Of a DNA stretch of 64,000 bases, positions 18,286 through 27,326 are shown piece by piece. Under the pieces are notes generated by a model. It was not told where the DNA came from. It ran no database searches and was given only the letters and a program-made list of their open reading frames with translations. The position numbers and the translations under genes are program-made. The stretch lies in NCBI GenBank assembly GCA_052170555.1, contig JBQNAI010000003.1:62001-126000 (forward strand), given 5' to 3'. The DNA comes from Scybalousia_A sp052170555. Its GTDB lineage: Bacteria > Bacteroidota > Bacteroidia > Bacteroidales > P3. Each line of letters opens with the position of its first letter. Within the stretch, counting starts at the first letter, position 1.

Positions 18286-19206
18286 CTAACGATTTACCTG
18301 AAATTTAGTGATACCATTTTTAATAAAGTCTACAATCTGACGAGCTGCCGCAAGACCCGCATTCATATTAGCTTCTTTTGTTTGAGCTCCCATTTTCTTA
18401 GGAGTAGCAAAATAACGAGGTGCAAATTTTCTCAATTCTTCATCATTTGTTGCAGCAATATCAGTTACATATTTAAAATCTTCTCTTTCAGTCAACATCT
18501 TAACCATGTCGGCTTCATTAATAACTTCTTTTCTTGCCGTATTAACCAAACAAGCTCCCTTAGGCATTTTACTTAATAAGTCGTAATTAATAGAATTTTT
18601 AGTTTGATCATTTGCAGGTATGTGTAGGGAAACATAATCACAAGAAGAATAAAGTTCATTCATATCTTTGGCAACTTTAACTCCATCTGCTTTTATTTTA
18701 TCTGCTGGTACAAAAGGATCAAGAGCCATAACTTCCATACCCATTGCCTTAGCTTTCATACCAACAAGTCTACCTACATTACCATATGCATGAATACCTA
18801 TTTTTTTCCCCTGCAATTCTGTACCAGCAACAGGAGTAAAATTAGTACGAGCCATATATATCATAAAACCTAGAGCCAATTCTGCTACTGCATTTGAATT
18901 CTGTCCAGGAGTATTCATAGCCACGATATTTTTTGTATTACATGCTTCCAAATCAAGATTATCAAATCCAGCACCTGCACGAACTACTATCTTCAACTGC
19001 TTTGCATGGTCAATAACTTCTTTAGTTACTTTGTCAGAACGTACAATCAAAGCTTCTACATCTTCAACTGCTTTATACAAATCATTAACGTCCGTATATT
19101 TCTCTAACAACGCTAGCTCAAAGCCTGCTTTCTCTATTATTTCTCTAATTCCGTCAACGGCAGCTTTCGCAAAAGGCTTCTCCGTTGCTACCAAAACTTT
19201 TGTCAT
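18286..19206 (-). CDS. serA: D-3-phosphoglycerate dehydrogenase, Bacteroidota type
   Basis: First enzyme of serine biosynthesis, oxidising 3-phosphoglycerate with NAD+. The 306 residues are the short form without ACT or ASB domains. The sequence matches the Bacteroidota subtype: KVLVATEKPFAKAAVDGIR at the N-terminus, nucleotide loop IGIHAYGNVGRLVG (first Gly of GxGxxG replaced), NTARKEVINE with the catalytic Arg, and PKKMGAQTKEA where most relatives have PHIGASTxEA, so the usual catalytic His is Lys. These changes are normal for this lineage. It is paired with serC 118 bp upstream on the same strand. An imperfect inverted repeat (19248-19260 with 19300-19312) sits in that gap. Confidence 0.92.
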   Translation of the reverse strand: MTKVLVATEKPFAKAAVDGIREIIEKAGFELALLEKYTDVNDLYKAVEDVEALIVRSDKVTKEVIDHAKQLKIVVRAGAGFDNLDLEACNTKNIVAMNTPGQNSNAVAELALGFMIYMARTNFTPVAGTELQGKKIGIHAYGNVGRLVGMKAKAMGMEVMALDPFVPADKIKADGVKVAKDMNELYSSCDYVSLHIPANDQTKNSINYDLLSKMPKGACLVNTARKEVINEADMVKMLTEREDFKYVTDIAATNDEELRKFAPRYFATPKKMGAQTKEANMNAGLAAARQIVDFIKNGITKFQVNR

Positions 19207-19247
19207 GTCTTAATTCCTCAATTTTAATGTGTTATCCAAAAATAGTA

Positions 19248-19312
19248 AATATCCAATGTCAGACGCAAATAAACGGTTTGTTGTATCAAATTCACATCCG
19301 ACATTGAATATT
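19248..19312. repeat. imperfect inverted repeat in the serC-serA gap
   Basis: AATATCCAATGTC (19248-19260) pairs with GACATTGAATATT (19300-19312) with one mismatch, around a 39-nt loop. It could form a long-loop hairpin in the serCA message. Role unknown. Confidence 0.45.
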
Positions 19313-19324
19313 CTAAATTACTAA

Positions 19325-20413
19325 CTAAGCATTCTTTACCTCAAACTCTTTCATACAATCAACAAGTGCTTGAACATCCTCTACTGTACATGCATTGTAC
19401 AAAGAAGCACGGAAACCGCCAACACTACGATGTCCTTTCAGACCTATCATACCATTAGCCTTAGCAAATTCCATAAATTCTTTCTCCTTATCTTCGTAAC
19501 CCTTAGCCATAACAAAGCAAACATTCATCAAGGAGCGATCTTCCTTAGCAACAGTACCAACAAACATCTTGTTACGATCTATTTCGTTGTAAAGAAGATC
19601 AGCTTTCTGCTGGTTGATTTTCTGAATCCACGCAACACCTCCATTTTCTTTCAACCACTTTAATGTTTGATACATGACGAAAATAGAAATTACAGGAGGA
19701 GTATTGAACATAGACTCTCCATCTATATGAGTTCTGTAATCAACCATAGAAGGTAGTACAGGCAAGTTTTTACGGTCAGTAATCTTTCCAAGGATGTCCT
19801 CTCTTACAATAACAAATGTAACACCAGCAGGACCAACATTTTTCTGAGCTCCACCGTATATTAAGGCATATTTACTGATATCAACAGGACGAGACATAAT
19901 ATCAGAAGACATATCAGCAACCAAATTGATTGGACAATCCATGTCGTATTTTATCTCAGTGCCATAAATAGTATTGTTAGTAGTTATATGAAAATAATCG
20001 GCATCTTTAGGAATCTCATAACCTTTTGGTATATAGGAATAGTTCTTATCCTCTGATGTTGCAACGATCTGAGTCTCTCCAAACAATTTTGCTTCTTTTG
20101 CGGCCTTTTTTGCCCAAACACCCGTCTGCAAATAAGCAGCTTTTTTATTTAACAGATTAGCAGGAACTGTGAAGAATTGAGTAGATGCACCACCACCTAA
20201 AAATAAGATCTTATAGTTCTCTGGTATGTTCAAAAGCTCTCTCCACAATTTAACAGTTTCGCTCATCACCTTTTCCCAACCTGGAGTACGGTGAGATATT
20301 TCCAACAAACCTACACCAGTGTTATCAAAATTTTCAATAGCTTTTCTTGCAGCCTCAGTAGCTTGCTTCGGTAAAACGCAAGGACCTGCGTTAAAGATAT
20401 GTACTTTTGCCAT
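19325..20413 (-). CDS. serC: phosphoserine aminotransferase
   Basis: PLP enzyme converting 3-phosphohydroxypyruvate and glutamate to phosphoserine, the step after SerA. From the ATG at 20413 (MAKVHIFNAGPCVLPKQA) it has 362 residues, the normal length. The frame extends 35 codons upstream, but that part overlaps the promoter box and is not conserved in character, so I do not use it. Seen: HRTPGWEKVM near residue 45, FLGGGASTQF near residue 75, the PLP-lysine segment YGGAQKNVGPAGVT near residue 198, YRTHIDGESMFNTPPV, and the C-terminal GLKGHRSVGGFRASLYNA substrate-binding stretch. A leader of about 75 nt separates it from its promoter. serA follows in the same direction. Confidence 0.95.
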   Translation of the reverse strand: MAKVHIFNAGPCVLPKQATEAARKAIENFDNTGVGLLEISHRTPGWEKVMSETVKLWRELLNIPENYKILFLGGGASTQFFTVPANLLNKKAAYLQTGVWAKKAAKEAKLFGETQIVATSEDKNYSYIPKGYEIPKDADYFHITTNNTIYGTEIKYDMDCPINLVADMSSDIMSRPVDISKYALIYGGAQKNVGPAGVTFVIVREDILGKITDRKNLPVLPSMVDYRTHIDGESMFNTPPVISIFVMYQTLKWLKENGGVAWIQKINQQKADLLYNEIDRNKMFVGTVAKEDRSLMNVCFVMAKGYEDKEKEFMEFAKANGMIGLKGHRSVGGFRASLYNACTVEDVQALVDCMKEFEVKNA

Positions 20414-20493
20414 TTTGTTTTTAATTTTATGTGTTATATTAATAATTTTATGCGTAAATAAGTTACTTTCTCTGTTACACCTACTTACTTTTG

Positions 20494-20501
20494 CAAAAGT
20501 A
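20494..20501 (-). promoter_or_regulatory. -7 box for serC-serA
   Basis: CAAAAGTA on plus, TACTTTTG on minus, 81 nt upstream of the serC ATG. Confidence 0.7.
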
Positions 20502-20655
20502 TTACTTTTTTTTGACATGTAAGTTAAAAATTACAAAAATTTAATTTTTATTTGCTTTTTTATTTCTTACATAAATATAAATATCTCCGTAAATAACATA
20601 AATCAATTTTCAATCACTAACTACAATTTCTTCATATTGATAAATATTTTTTTCT

Positions 20656-20738
20656 TTTCAAAAAAGGATTTATTGTTGTTGCACTTTAATTTATTAAAGT
20701 CAAGAAACAATTTTTTCTTTTTTGAAAACAATTTCGTG
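20656..20738. repeat. palindromic repeat family, composite copy
   Basis: Contains TGTTGCACTTTAATTTATT followed by AAAGTCAAGAAACAATTTT. It aligns with the copy at 26413-26475 over about 40 nt, flanked by TTTTCAAAAAAGGATT and TTTTTTGAAAACAATT. It lies upstream of serC in a 340-bp gap that otherwise shows nothing. Confidence 0.65.
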
Positions 20739-20841
20739 ATTTGGAAAAAATATTTTACTTGTACCTTATAAAATAACTTCTTTTCTAAAATCATGAAATT
20801 CTAAATATGCAATTACAAATTTTCCCATATAACTACTAAAG

Positions 20842-20997
20842 CTATATGTGATGTATACAGGTTGGTGTCTCTACTGATGTCCATCGTGGGCACTCTCCAC
20901 ATCTGCTTTTACGCCATGAAGAACATGCACAAGCAATACTTACAAATAATATCATTACCAATATTAATGATATTCTAATTTTGACGATTTTTCTCAT
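20842..20997 (-). CDS. 51-residue Cys-rich lipoprotein, coupled to the protease
   Basis: A short ORF with clear coding context: its ATG overlaps the stop codon of the upstream protease as TAATG, a common coupling arrangement. The product (51 residues) has a basic start MRKIVKIR, a hydrophobic segment and a lipobox-like end FVSIACAC, then CSSWRKSRCGECPRW and further Cys. The mature part is about 28 residues with several Cys. I do not recognise the family. Tiny lipoproteins of this kind are common in Bacteroidota and usually uncharacterised. A role tied to the protease (for example chaperone or anchor) would be a guess from position only. Confidence 0.65.
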   Translation of the reverse strand: MRKIVKIRISLILVMILFVSIACACSSWRKSRCGECPRWTSVETPTCIHHI

Positions 20998-22691
20998 TAT
21001 TCAAGAATTATTTTTTTTACAATGGAATTACCTTTAGAATAAAGTCTTACAAAATATATACCTTTAGGTAAAAAAGATAAGTCTATATCTAACGTATTTG
21101 TATATCTGTCAATCTCAATTGCATAAACAGTACGACCTACTTTGTCTAAAACGGTTAAAACTCCTTTGTTATTGAGATCATTTATAACAATAGTAATATT
21201 ATTTTGTGTAGGAATAGGAAATACCTTTATATCAAAAGTTTGTATTGCCATGTCGTTTAATCCAAGTTTAAATTCTCTTCCCCCACATTCGGTGGCATTT
21301 ATAGAATGAGGTGCTAACCATTGTTGAATCCTGGTAAAAATCACATCAAATCTGCCATACCAGTCTATTTTCATATCATTAGTAACATCACAACTAGATG
21401 ATCCACCTGATAATGTACCTATGATTTGTTGATTGGCATTAAACAAGGCACTTCCCGAGGAACCTCCCTCCGTAATACCGTAACCGTTTTGTGTTTGCTT
21501 CCATTTAACTCTAAAATGAGTATTGTTATTCCACATATCCTTGTCATAACTTATACTTTGTGTCTTTCCATCTACCGTAGATATCTTTTTGACATCTCCA
21601 CTCGGATGATGAATACCTGCACATCCATCTATCCAATTCACATCCGTAGACCAACCCGACCAATATGCATTAATACTTTCAGGAATAGACTTTTTGAGTT
21701 TCATTAACAAATAATCCGAATCCCCTTTCCCATAATTTTTATCATATGCCAACAATTCTCCTCCTACAATGGTAGAATAGGAAGGTTCTTTGGAAGAGGC
21801 ACTACACCCACTATATTCATAATTGAAATAAAAAATGATTTGGGAATAATAAGTTGATTTAGTAACATCTTCAATACAATGAGCGGCGGAAAGAATATAA
21901 GGAGTGAGATCATTATCAGTATTATTGATTAATGTACCCGTGCACCAAGCTCCCTCATATAAATTGATAGGAATAAACATTCTGACAACAGAACGTTGTG
22001 CCAATCTAAAAGCATCTCCTTCCGAACAATTGACATTCACATTGCAATCGCCTGATTCTTGATAATCCTTGTATGGTAAATCTTTCTTCTCATCAATGTT
22101 TTTCTCAACCAAAAGACTCTCTTGTTCAAAGTTAATAATATCACGATAAAAGTACCCGATTTTCTCAATATTTAATTTGGCAGTCTCTTTTGTATTCTTA
22201 GGACAATAAAATTCTATAATTATCTGGTCATCATATACATAATCCGTGGCAAAATAACCATCATCAGTATTATTATCCATAGTATAGGCACCAAGTGTCT
22301 TCGTTTTATTAGGATTCCATAAATAGAGTTCGCAGCCCTGCGGTATATAAAAGTCATCTGAATAAAAATTTAGTGCTAAAGCTCCTTCACTACAAATTTT
22401 TAGAATATAAAGGTCAGCATTCATTAAAGAAATTTTTTGTGCTCTATCAAAAAAATTCTCATTAACAGGAATGAAGACTGCACATGGGCGGGGTTTGAAT
22501 TTATCTGACATATTTTCTTCCTCAGATAACAACTCCGAAATATTAGGTACTGGTAAAACAATTGTATTTTCATTATTAAATTTAACTTTTTCAAGGTTGA
22601 AAGAACGGGGATATTGTTTTGTACTTATCTGTGCAGTTGCAGCTAAAACAAGGAGTGATAAAAATACCATGAATACGAATTTCCTTTTCAT
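20997..22691 (-). CDS. secreted trypsin-like serine protease with T9SS sorting domain
   Basis: A 564-residue secreted protease of the lysyl-endopeptidase/S1 type. In order: signal peptide (MKRKFVFMVFLSLLVLAATAQ); a roughly 200-residue prodomain; a catalytic domain with His271 in LSAAHC, Asp326 in GDSDYLLMKL and Ser412 in EGGSSGSALF; and a C-terminal type A T9SS sorting domain of about 80 residues (VFPIPTQNNITI ... LPKGIYFVRL ... KKIILE). It would cross the outer membrane by T9SS and be surface-anchored or released. Several Cys (DGCAG, SSCDV) suggest disulphides. Cleavage specificity cannot be settled from sequence alone. It follows coaE by 45 bp at the end of the nusB cluster. Confidence 0.9.
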   Translation of the reverse strand: MKRKFVFMVFLSLLVLAATAQISTKQYPRSFNLEKVKFNNENTIVLPVPNISELLSEEENMSDKFKPRPCAVFIPVNENFFDRAQKISLMNADLYILKICSEGALALNFYSDDFYIPQGCELYLWNPNKTKTLGAYTMDNNTDDGYFATDYVYDDQIIIEFYCPKNTKETAKLNIEKIGYFYRDIINFEQESLLVEKNIDEKKDLPYKDYQESGDCNVNVNCSEGDAFRLAQRSVVRMFIPINLYEGAWCTGTLINNTDNDLTPYILSAAHCIEDVTKSTYYSQIIFYFNYEYSGCSASSKEPSYSTIVGGELLAYDKNYGKGDSDYLLMKLKKSIPESINAYWSGWSTDVNWIDGCAGIHHPSGDVKKISTVDGKTQSISYDKDMWNNNTHFRVKWKQTQNGYGITEGGSSGSALFNANQQIIGTLSGGSSSCDVTNDMKIDWYGRFDVIFTRIQQWLAPHSINATECGGREFKLGLNDMAIQTFDIKVFPIPTQNNITIVINDLNNKGVLTVLDKVGRTVYAIEIDRYTNTLDIDLSFLPKGIYFVRLYSKGNSIVKKIILE

Positions 22692-22736
22692 AACATATAA
22701 TTATTGATGTGTTAATTACTGCTTTATTATTTTCCT

Positions 22737-23342
22737 TTATATTGTTTCTGCTATGCTGAGTAAGTTCCGATGAACCTTTATTATTTGCGGTATAACTAAT
22801 TGATTATTATCATTAATAATTACATAATCGCTTTGGTTGTTTTTCTCTTCCGGTGGGATTTGGTTTGCAATTCTTCTCATAACCTGTTCTTTTGTTTGAT
22901 TATCTCTCACCTGTACCCTCTCCAACATAAGATTCATCGGTGTAGACACACTTATTATTTTATCAAACATAGCATCCCAACCCGCTTCATAAATGATAGC
23001 ACTTTCCATTATTACATATGGTGCACGCTGTTTCCCAACCCATTGTTCAAAATCTTGCTTTACCAAAGGGTGAATGCAATTGTTTAATTTATTCAGTTGT
23101 TTTTTATCTTTAAAAACTAATTCTGCCAACTTCCTTTTGTTTACTTGCCCATCTGTCATCACTTCTTGCGAAAACATATCTTTGATTTGTGCAATTACAT
23201 TATCACGGAGATATAGCTTTTTTGCTTCTTGATCGGACAAATACACTGGTACTCCCAAATGTTTAAAGACTTTTGCTATTAAAGTTTTGCCAGAGCCGAT
23301 TGAACCTGTAAGTCCTATTACCAAAGAGAAATAATTACTCAT
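22737..23342 (-). CDS. coaE: dephospho-CoA kinase
   Basis: Last enzyme of coenzyme A synthesis, phosphorylating the 3'-hydroxyl of dephospho-CoA with ATP. At 201 residues it has the family length. Seen: P-loop GLTGSIGSGKT near residues 10-20, the VYLSDQEAKKLY acceptor-site segment with the Asp, the lid region HPLVKQDFEQWV, and VIMESAIIYEAGWDAMFD near residue 115. It is in a tight same-strand cluster: 19 bp after the YbbR gene and 45 bp before the secreted protease. The nusB-yajC-YbbR-coaE order is typical of Bacteroidales. Confidence 0.94.
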   Translation of the reverse strand: MSNYFSLVIGLTGSIGSGKTLIAKVFKHLGVPVYLSDQEAKKLYLRDNVIAQIKDMFSQEVMTDGQVNKRKLAELVFKDKKQLNKLNNCIHPLVKQDFEQWVGKQRAPYVIMESAIIYEAGWDAMFDKIISVSTPMNLMLERVQVRDNQTKEQVMRRIANQIPPEEKNNQSDYVIINDNNQLVIPQIIKVHRNLLSIAETI

Positions 23343-23361
23343 CTATTGTATAAATTAATCC

Positions 23362-24345
23362 TCATTTAAATAAGATGTATTCAACTCTTTGCGGAAAAAC
23401 ATTAACAATCCTAACATAATCTGGCACATTACTTAAATTTACTTTCAGTTTATGATTTTTCGTCATTGCTTCATCAGAACACAAAACAAAAGCATTGAAT
23501 TCCTTATCATTTACTTTTACAAAATCTTTTATGGCCACACGGTAACGTACTTTAATTTGCTTAGGTAAAACTTTAATATTACGATAATCCTCATTGCGAA
23601 TAACATTCACTGGCAACATAATTACATTTTCCGTATACTTTTCCGTATTTATTTTTATAGGTACATTCGTTAGTCTACATGTTATTCCATTTGGTAAATC
23701 CAAATCCAAAGGAACAATAAAAATTCCATCTCTGTTGATATTCTTATAAGTTATTGGTTTGGTAGAGATAAAATTTATTTTATCTATCTGACTTTTTGCT
23801 CCCTCTATTACGACATCTGTTATCATCAATTCAGGTTCTGAATATATACCATAAGGTTTCTCACATTTGAAATCACATTTGTTCAAAATCTTTACTTTTT
23901 TTGAATAAACTCTATTCCAGGAAAGATTAATAACTGAAGGAGACAACGAAACATCTACCCCTCTATAACCTAAATTTTTAAGAATTTGTGTTTTTAATAC
24001 AGAAGATGGTAATGAAAATTTCCCCTTAGATAAAGGAATATTGAGCTTGTCTACATCTATCATAATACTTCGGGGACTTTTTATCGCATTACGGAACAAA
24101 TATTCAAAACCATTTGTCCTCAATCCCACAGTTATAATACTATCTTGCGTAAAGTAGTCTACTTTACGTTCATTTTCAACAAACTTAAGAGTAAAGGTTT
24201 CAGTATGTTGATAATCCCGACCGTAAGTTATAAATATCCATAAAAACAAACTAACACATAGGCAGATAATAAATGAATTTATCTGCCTGTGTCGTTTGAA
24301 AAACAAAACTACTTGTTCAAATACTTTCTTCACAAGTGTTTTCAA
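23362..24345 (-). CDS. YbbR-domain membrane-anchored protein
   Basis: A 327-residue protein with one N-terminal membrane helix (INSFIICLCVSLFLWIFITY, about residues 23-42). A long extracytoplasmic part follows, built of YbbR-type beta domains with repeating hydrophobic strands. In Firmicutes YbbR (CdaR) modulates the diadenylate cyclase CdaA. In Bacteroidota the YbbR gene often sits, as here, beside yajC and coaE and away from the cyclase gene. No diadenylate cyclase is in this window, so a c-di-AMP role here is only family knowledge. The start is 13 bp after yajC, implying an operon. Confidence 0.8.
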   Translation of the reverse strand: MKTLVKKVFEQVVLFFKRHRQINSFIICLCVSLFLWIFITYGRDYQHTETFTLKFVENERKVDYFTQDSIITVGLRTNGFEYLFRNAIKSPRSIMIDVDKLNIPLSKGKFSLPSSVLKTQILKNLGYRGVDVSLSPSVINLSWNRVYSKKVKILNKCDFKCEKPYGIYSEPELMITDVVIEGAKSQIDKINFISTKPITYKNINRDGIFIVPLDLDLPNGITCRLTNVPIKINTEKYTENVIMLPVNVIRNEDYRNIKVLPKQIKVRYRVAIKDFVKVNDKEFNAFVLCSDEAMTKNHKLKVNLSNVPDYVRIVNVFPQRVEYILFK

Positions 24346-24358
24346 TGTTAATTTTCTA

Positions 24359-24697
24359 CTATTTCTTTCCTATAGATGCATTGTTTTGGGCAGTATTCAT
24401 TGCAATAGATGATTTTTCTATCTCTATAACAACATCATATGCGATTTCTAACATTACTGTTGTGTCTTTAATTTCTTTAATTTTGCCATGCATTCCACTA
24501 ATGGTCATTACCTGATCTCCTTTTGACAATTGCTCTCTGAATTTTCTCTCTTCTTTCTGACGCTTTGACTGAGGGCGAATCATAAAAAAATAAAAGATAA
24601 CAATGATTGCCAATATCATTACAATACTCATAGTGCCTGAATTACCACTACCGGCGTTTGTTCCGCCAGCCATTAACATTACATTTAAAAAGTTCAT
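24359..24697 (-). CDS. yajC: preprotein translocase subunit YajC
   Basis: A 112-residue accessory subunit of the SecDF-YajC complex, which assists protein export at the inner membrane. Seen: a single N-terminal membrane helix (MSIVMILAIIVIFYFFMIR, about residues 23-41) directly followed by the family signature RPQSKRQKEERKFREQLSKGDQVMT, then GMHGKIKEI. It lies 54 bp after the DUF1573 lipoprotein gene and 13 bp before the YbbR gene. Confidence 0.92.
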   Translation of the reverse strand: MNFLNVMLMAGGTNAGSGNSGTMSIVMILAIIVIFYFFMIRPQSKRQKEERKFREQLSKGDQVMTISGMHGKIKEIKDTTVMLEIAYDVVIEIEKSSIAMNTAQNNASIGKK

Positions 24698-24751
24698 TTT
24701 CTTTTTGTTTTTGTTTGATTTATTATTATTAATTTCTAAATTTTGCTTATG

Positions 24752-25168
24752 TTATTTTACATCTGCTACGATTTTCAATACATTTCTAGAAGGATTTGTA
24801 TTAGATAGTACAGTGATTAACTTTTGTACCTTCATACCTCTGCTACCTTTTGAATCGTATGTAACAGATATCACTCCTTCATCCCCAGGAGCCACTGCCG
24901 AACGAGGATAATCTGCGATGGTACAGCCACAATTAGCACTGACATCAGAAATAACCAAATCGTTTTTGCCTGTATTTCTAAACTTGAAACTTCCTGTGAC
25001 TTTTTCTCCTTCATTGATTGTATGAAAATCTAAAATATCGTTTTCAAATCTAATTGTTGCCTGATTTTCTATCACGGATATATTAATATCATCAGATTTA
25101 GTTTTACTACAACCACTATTCAACAGTAATAGTGTCCCAATGGTCAATATCAACATAGATTGTTTCAT
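24752..25168 (-). CDS. DUF1573 lipoprotein
   Basis: A 138-residue lipoprotein: the signal peptide ends in LLNSGC with Cys20, then a single DUF1573 domain of Ig-like beta fold (GEKVTGSFKFRNTGKNDLVISDVSANCGCTIADYPRSAVAPGDEGVISVTYDSKG in outline, with the conserved NCGCT motif near residue 80). Function is unknown for the family; it is abundant in Bacteroidota. The start overlaps the nusB stop by 4 nt, so translation is coupled. The conserved Cys pair may be redox or metal linked; that is conjecture. Confidence 0.85.
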   Translation of the reverse strand: MKQSMLILTIGTLLLLNSGCSKTKSDDINISVIENQATIRFENDILDFHTINEGEKVTGSFKFRNTGKNDLVISDVSANCGCTIADYPRSAVAPGDEGVISVTYDSKGSRGMKVQKLITVLSNTNPSRNVLKIVADVK

Positions 25169-26190
25169 CGTCTTAATTCAGTATGAATGTATGAATATGT
25201 TTTTTTACTTTCGTCAGTTGTTTCAAAATAAAGTCCGTCTTCATCCTCAACTTTGTGAATTTTATTATCAATACGCAAATCCGTAATAATTCTATCCAAA
25301 ACTCCATTAACAAAGAGACGACTCTTATCCGTGGAAAACTCTTTTGCCAGTTCAATATATTCATTCAAGGAAACTTTCAAAGGAATAGTCGGACAGTATA
25401 TAAACTCACTCATTGCCATCTTTATAATCAACACATCAACATATGCCAATCTGTCTTTATTCCAATTTTGACTACGTCTTTCTATATACTTATCGTATTC
25501 ATTAAAATTATTTATAGTATTACGAAACAAATTCCTCGTAAAGTCTCTATCATTCTCCGTAACATCTTCTTCTGATTTGTCAAAAGGATAAGGAAGTGCC
25601 TTTTTATCATTTTCATGTTCCGCCCAAACTTTTAAAAACTGCAAAACGACTTGACAAACATACTCATAATCACAATCCCATGTAAATCCTTTTTCACAAA
25701 TCAATTCATAAAGATTCTCATTACGAATTATATAATTTTTAAATAATTGGACAATTATTTTTCTTTCCTCTTCGTACGTAACCTCTTGCTTTTTCATATA
25801 CTCAATATAAGAATCACTTTGACGAAAACGTGTCATAAGCGAACGAAATACCTCACTTATTAAAACAAAGTTTATATGTAATCTTTCTATTGAACGCTTT
25901 AATTCCTCATTTGAAATAAGTTTTTGTAGGAATTTGTTATTTACAAACCGCAAATTAGGATTTTTTTCTTCTTCCGTAGGATAAAATTTTTGCTGTACTT
26001 CTTCTATTCTCTCCTCCTCCAAATCCCTAATCTCCAATATGGTCGCTAAAAGATATATTTCCAGTTCATAGAGTTTTGAAATGTTATCGTATAGAAACTT
26101 TTCTTGTTTTTCAATACTTTCAGCCCCTCCCTTGTAGTATGCATATAACGATTGCAATACCTTTTGGCGTAAAAAATGTCTGTTTACCAT
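25165..26190 (-). CDS. nusB: transcription antitermination protein NusB, long Bacteroidota form
   Basis: NusB binds NusE (ribosomal S10) and boxA RNA in antitermination of rRNA operons. At 341 residues it is about twice the E. coli protein but normal for this phylum, where an N-terminal helical extension precedes the NusB fold. Seen: MVNRHFLRQKVLQSLYAYYKGGAE at the start (the RxxARxxALQxLY region), and the C-terminal core with KDRLAYVDVLIIKMAMSEFIYCPTIPLKVSLNEYIELAKEFSTDKSRLFVNGVLD in outline from about residue 245. It leads a seven-gene cluster running to 20842. Confidence 0.92.
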   Translation of the reverse strand: MVNRHFLRQKVLQSLYAYYKGGAESIEKQEKFLYDNISKLYELEIYLLATILEIRDLEEERIEEVQQKFYPTEEEKNPNLRFVNNKFLQKLISNEELKRSIERLHINFVLISEVFRSLMTRFRQSDSYIEYMKKQEVTYEEERKIIVQLFKNYIIRNENLYELICEKGFTWDCDYEYVCQVVLQFLKVWAEHENDKKALPYPFDKSEEDVTENDRDFTRNLFRNTINNFNEYDKYIERRSQNWNKDRLAYVDVLIIKMAMSEFIYCPTIPLKVSLNEYIELAKEFSTDKSRLFVNGVLDRIITDLRIDNKIHKVEDEDGLYFETTDESKKTYSYIHTELRR

Positions 26191-26222
26191 TAGTCAAACT
26201 AACTTTATAATATTTCAGATTG

Positions 26223-26230
26223 CAAAGGTA
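26223..26230 (-). promoter_or_regulatory. -7 box for the nusB cluster
   Basis: CAAAGGTA on plus, TACCTTTG on minus, 33 nt before the nusB ATG. Confidence 0.78.
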
Positions 26231-26412
26231 AGATTTTTTTTTATTTTGCAATAAACTTGAAATAGAAAAACTTCCAAATATTTAAGTTTCATCTAAAAAT
26301 TTCCTATTAATCGGTCAATTCTATTGCTAAACTGCGTTTGATAAAAGACATACCCTCCTCTATCAATTTTATTTTTGAAATATCAATTCCTTGATACTAT
26401 AATTAGTTTTAC

Positions 26413-26475
26413 TAATGTTGCACTTTATTTTCTTAATGTCAAGAAAGAATTTATTAATGTGGGACTTTAATTTCC
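26413..26475. repeat. palindromic repeat family, composite copy upstream of rhomboid
   Basis: Holds TGTTGCACTTTATTTTC, then TCAAGAAAGAATTTATTA (26439-26456) and TTAATGTGGGACTTTAAT. The 18-mer at 26439 is identical to 35031-35048 inside the nucleotidyltransferase gene. The copy happens to be open in the rhomboid frame, which makes a false N-terminal extension. Confidence 0.75.
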
Positions 26476-26586
26476 AAAATTGCCATATCAATCCGATAAT
26501 TTGTTATATATTAATTTTCTCTTCCATTTCTAAATTATTTTTAAGATATTGGGATGCTGCAAGGTGTTTTTTTATGATTTTTTATC

Positions 26587-26594
26587 TAACTTTG
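26587..26594 (+). promoter_or_regulatory. -7 box for the rhomboid gene
   Basis: TAACTTTG, 31 nt before the ATG at 26625. It decides the start: the frame is open further upstream, but that part contains this promoter and a repeat. Confidence 0.8.
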
Positions 26595-26624
26595 CAACTT
26601 GAATTTATTTTAAATAAAGAGAAT

Positions 26625-27326
26625 ATGTACAACAATGATTATAACTATTCACCGCAACGATTCAATATTTTGCCGCCCGTATGTAAAAATTTATTGATAA
26701 TTAATTTTATTTTGTTTCTTCTCACTTTCGTTCTGAAATCGCGAGGTATAGATTTAAATAGTGCCTTCGGTCTTCATTATTTTGGGGCAAGTAAATTTCG
26801 TATTTGGCAACTTCTCACCTACTCTTGCTTTCACGGTAGCTTCTCGCACCTATTCTTTAATATGTTTGCCATATGGATGTTCGGATATACGGTGGAGAAT
26901 CTATGGGGTAGTAAAAGATTTTTACTATATTGCGTAATAACTGCATTAGGTGCTGCCCTAATGCAAGAGTTAACTTATTTTCTTATGAACAAGGATCTGA
27001 TATTGGGGAATTATACCTCCGTCAATTTGAATGATATTGCAATAATTTCAAAGGATACTTATTTGAATAGGTTAAATACTATCGGTGCCTCGGGAATATG
27101 TTTCGGAGTGTTACTCGCTTTTGGAATGATGTTCCCAAACGATTACATATATCTATATTTCCTTGTGCCAATTAAATGCAAATGGTTTGTTATTGGCTAT
27201 TGTACTATTGAATTATTCAATGGAGTCTTCGGCACATCCGATGGAGTTGCTCATTTCGCACACTTAGGTGGTGCTTTAGCAGGATTATTTTTAGTTTTGT
27301 TGTGGAAGAAAAAATCCAGAATTTGA
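26625..27326 (+). CDS. rhomboid-family intramembrane serine protease
   Basis: A 233-residue polytopic membrane protein. Catalytic Ser156 lies in GASG and His213 in AHLGG, the rhomboid Ser-His dyad. The HGSFSHLFFNMFAIWMFG stretch of helix 2 (near residue 75) has the conserved His and Asn. These enzymes cleave membrane proteins inside the bilayer. I chose the ATG at 26625 (MYNNDYNYSP) over an open extension of 70 codons because the latter spans the -7 box and a member of the intergenic repeat family. The stop overlaps the next start as TGATG, so the downstream Usp-like gene is probably coupled. Confidence 0.88.
   Translation: MYNNDYNYSPQRFNILPPVCKNLLIINFILFLLTFVLKSRGIDLNSAFGLHYFGASKFRIWQLLTYSCFHGSFSHLFFNMFAIWMFGYTVENLWGSKRFLLYCVITALGAALMQELTYFLMNKDLILGNYTSVNLNDIAIISKDTYLNRLNTIGASGICFGVLLAFGMMFPNDYIYLYFLVPIKCKWFVIGYCTIELFNGVFGTSDGVAHFAHLGGALAGLFLVLLWKKKSRI

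Noticed and set aside
18286..19206. SerA as an inactive enzyme because the active-site His is Lys and the first Gly of the nucleotide loop is replaced
   Set aside because: The same substitutions (HAYGNVG, PKKMGAQT) are normal in Bacteroidota SerA, and the gene is paired with serC.
26415..26624. A 70-codon N-terminal extension of the rhomboid protease
   Set aside because: It is open by chance: it spans a repeat-family copy and the TAACTTTG promoter box, and rhomboid homology begins after the ATG at 26625.
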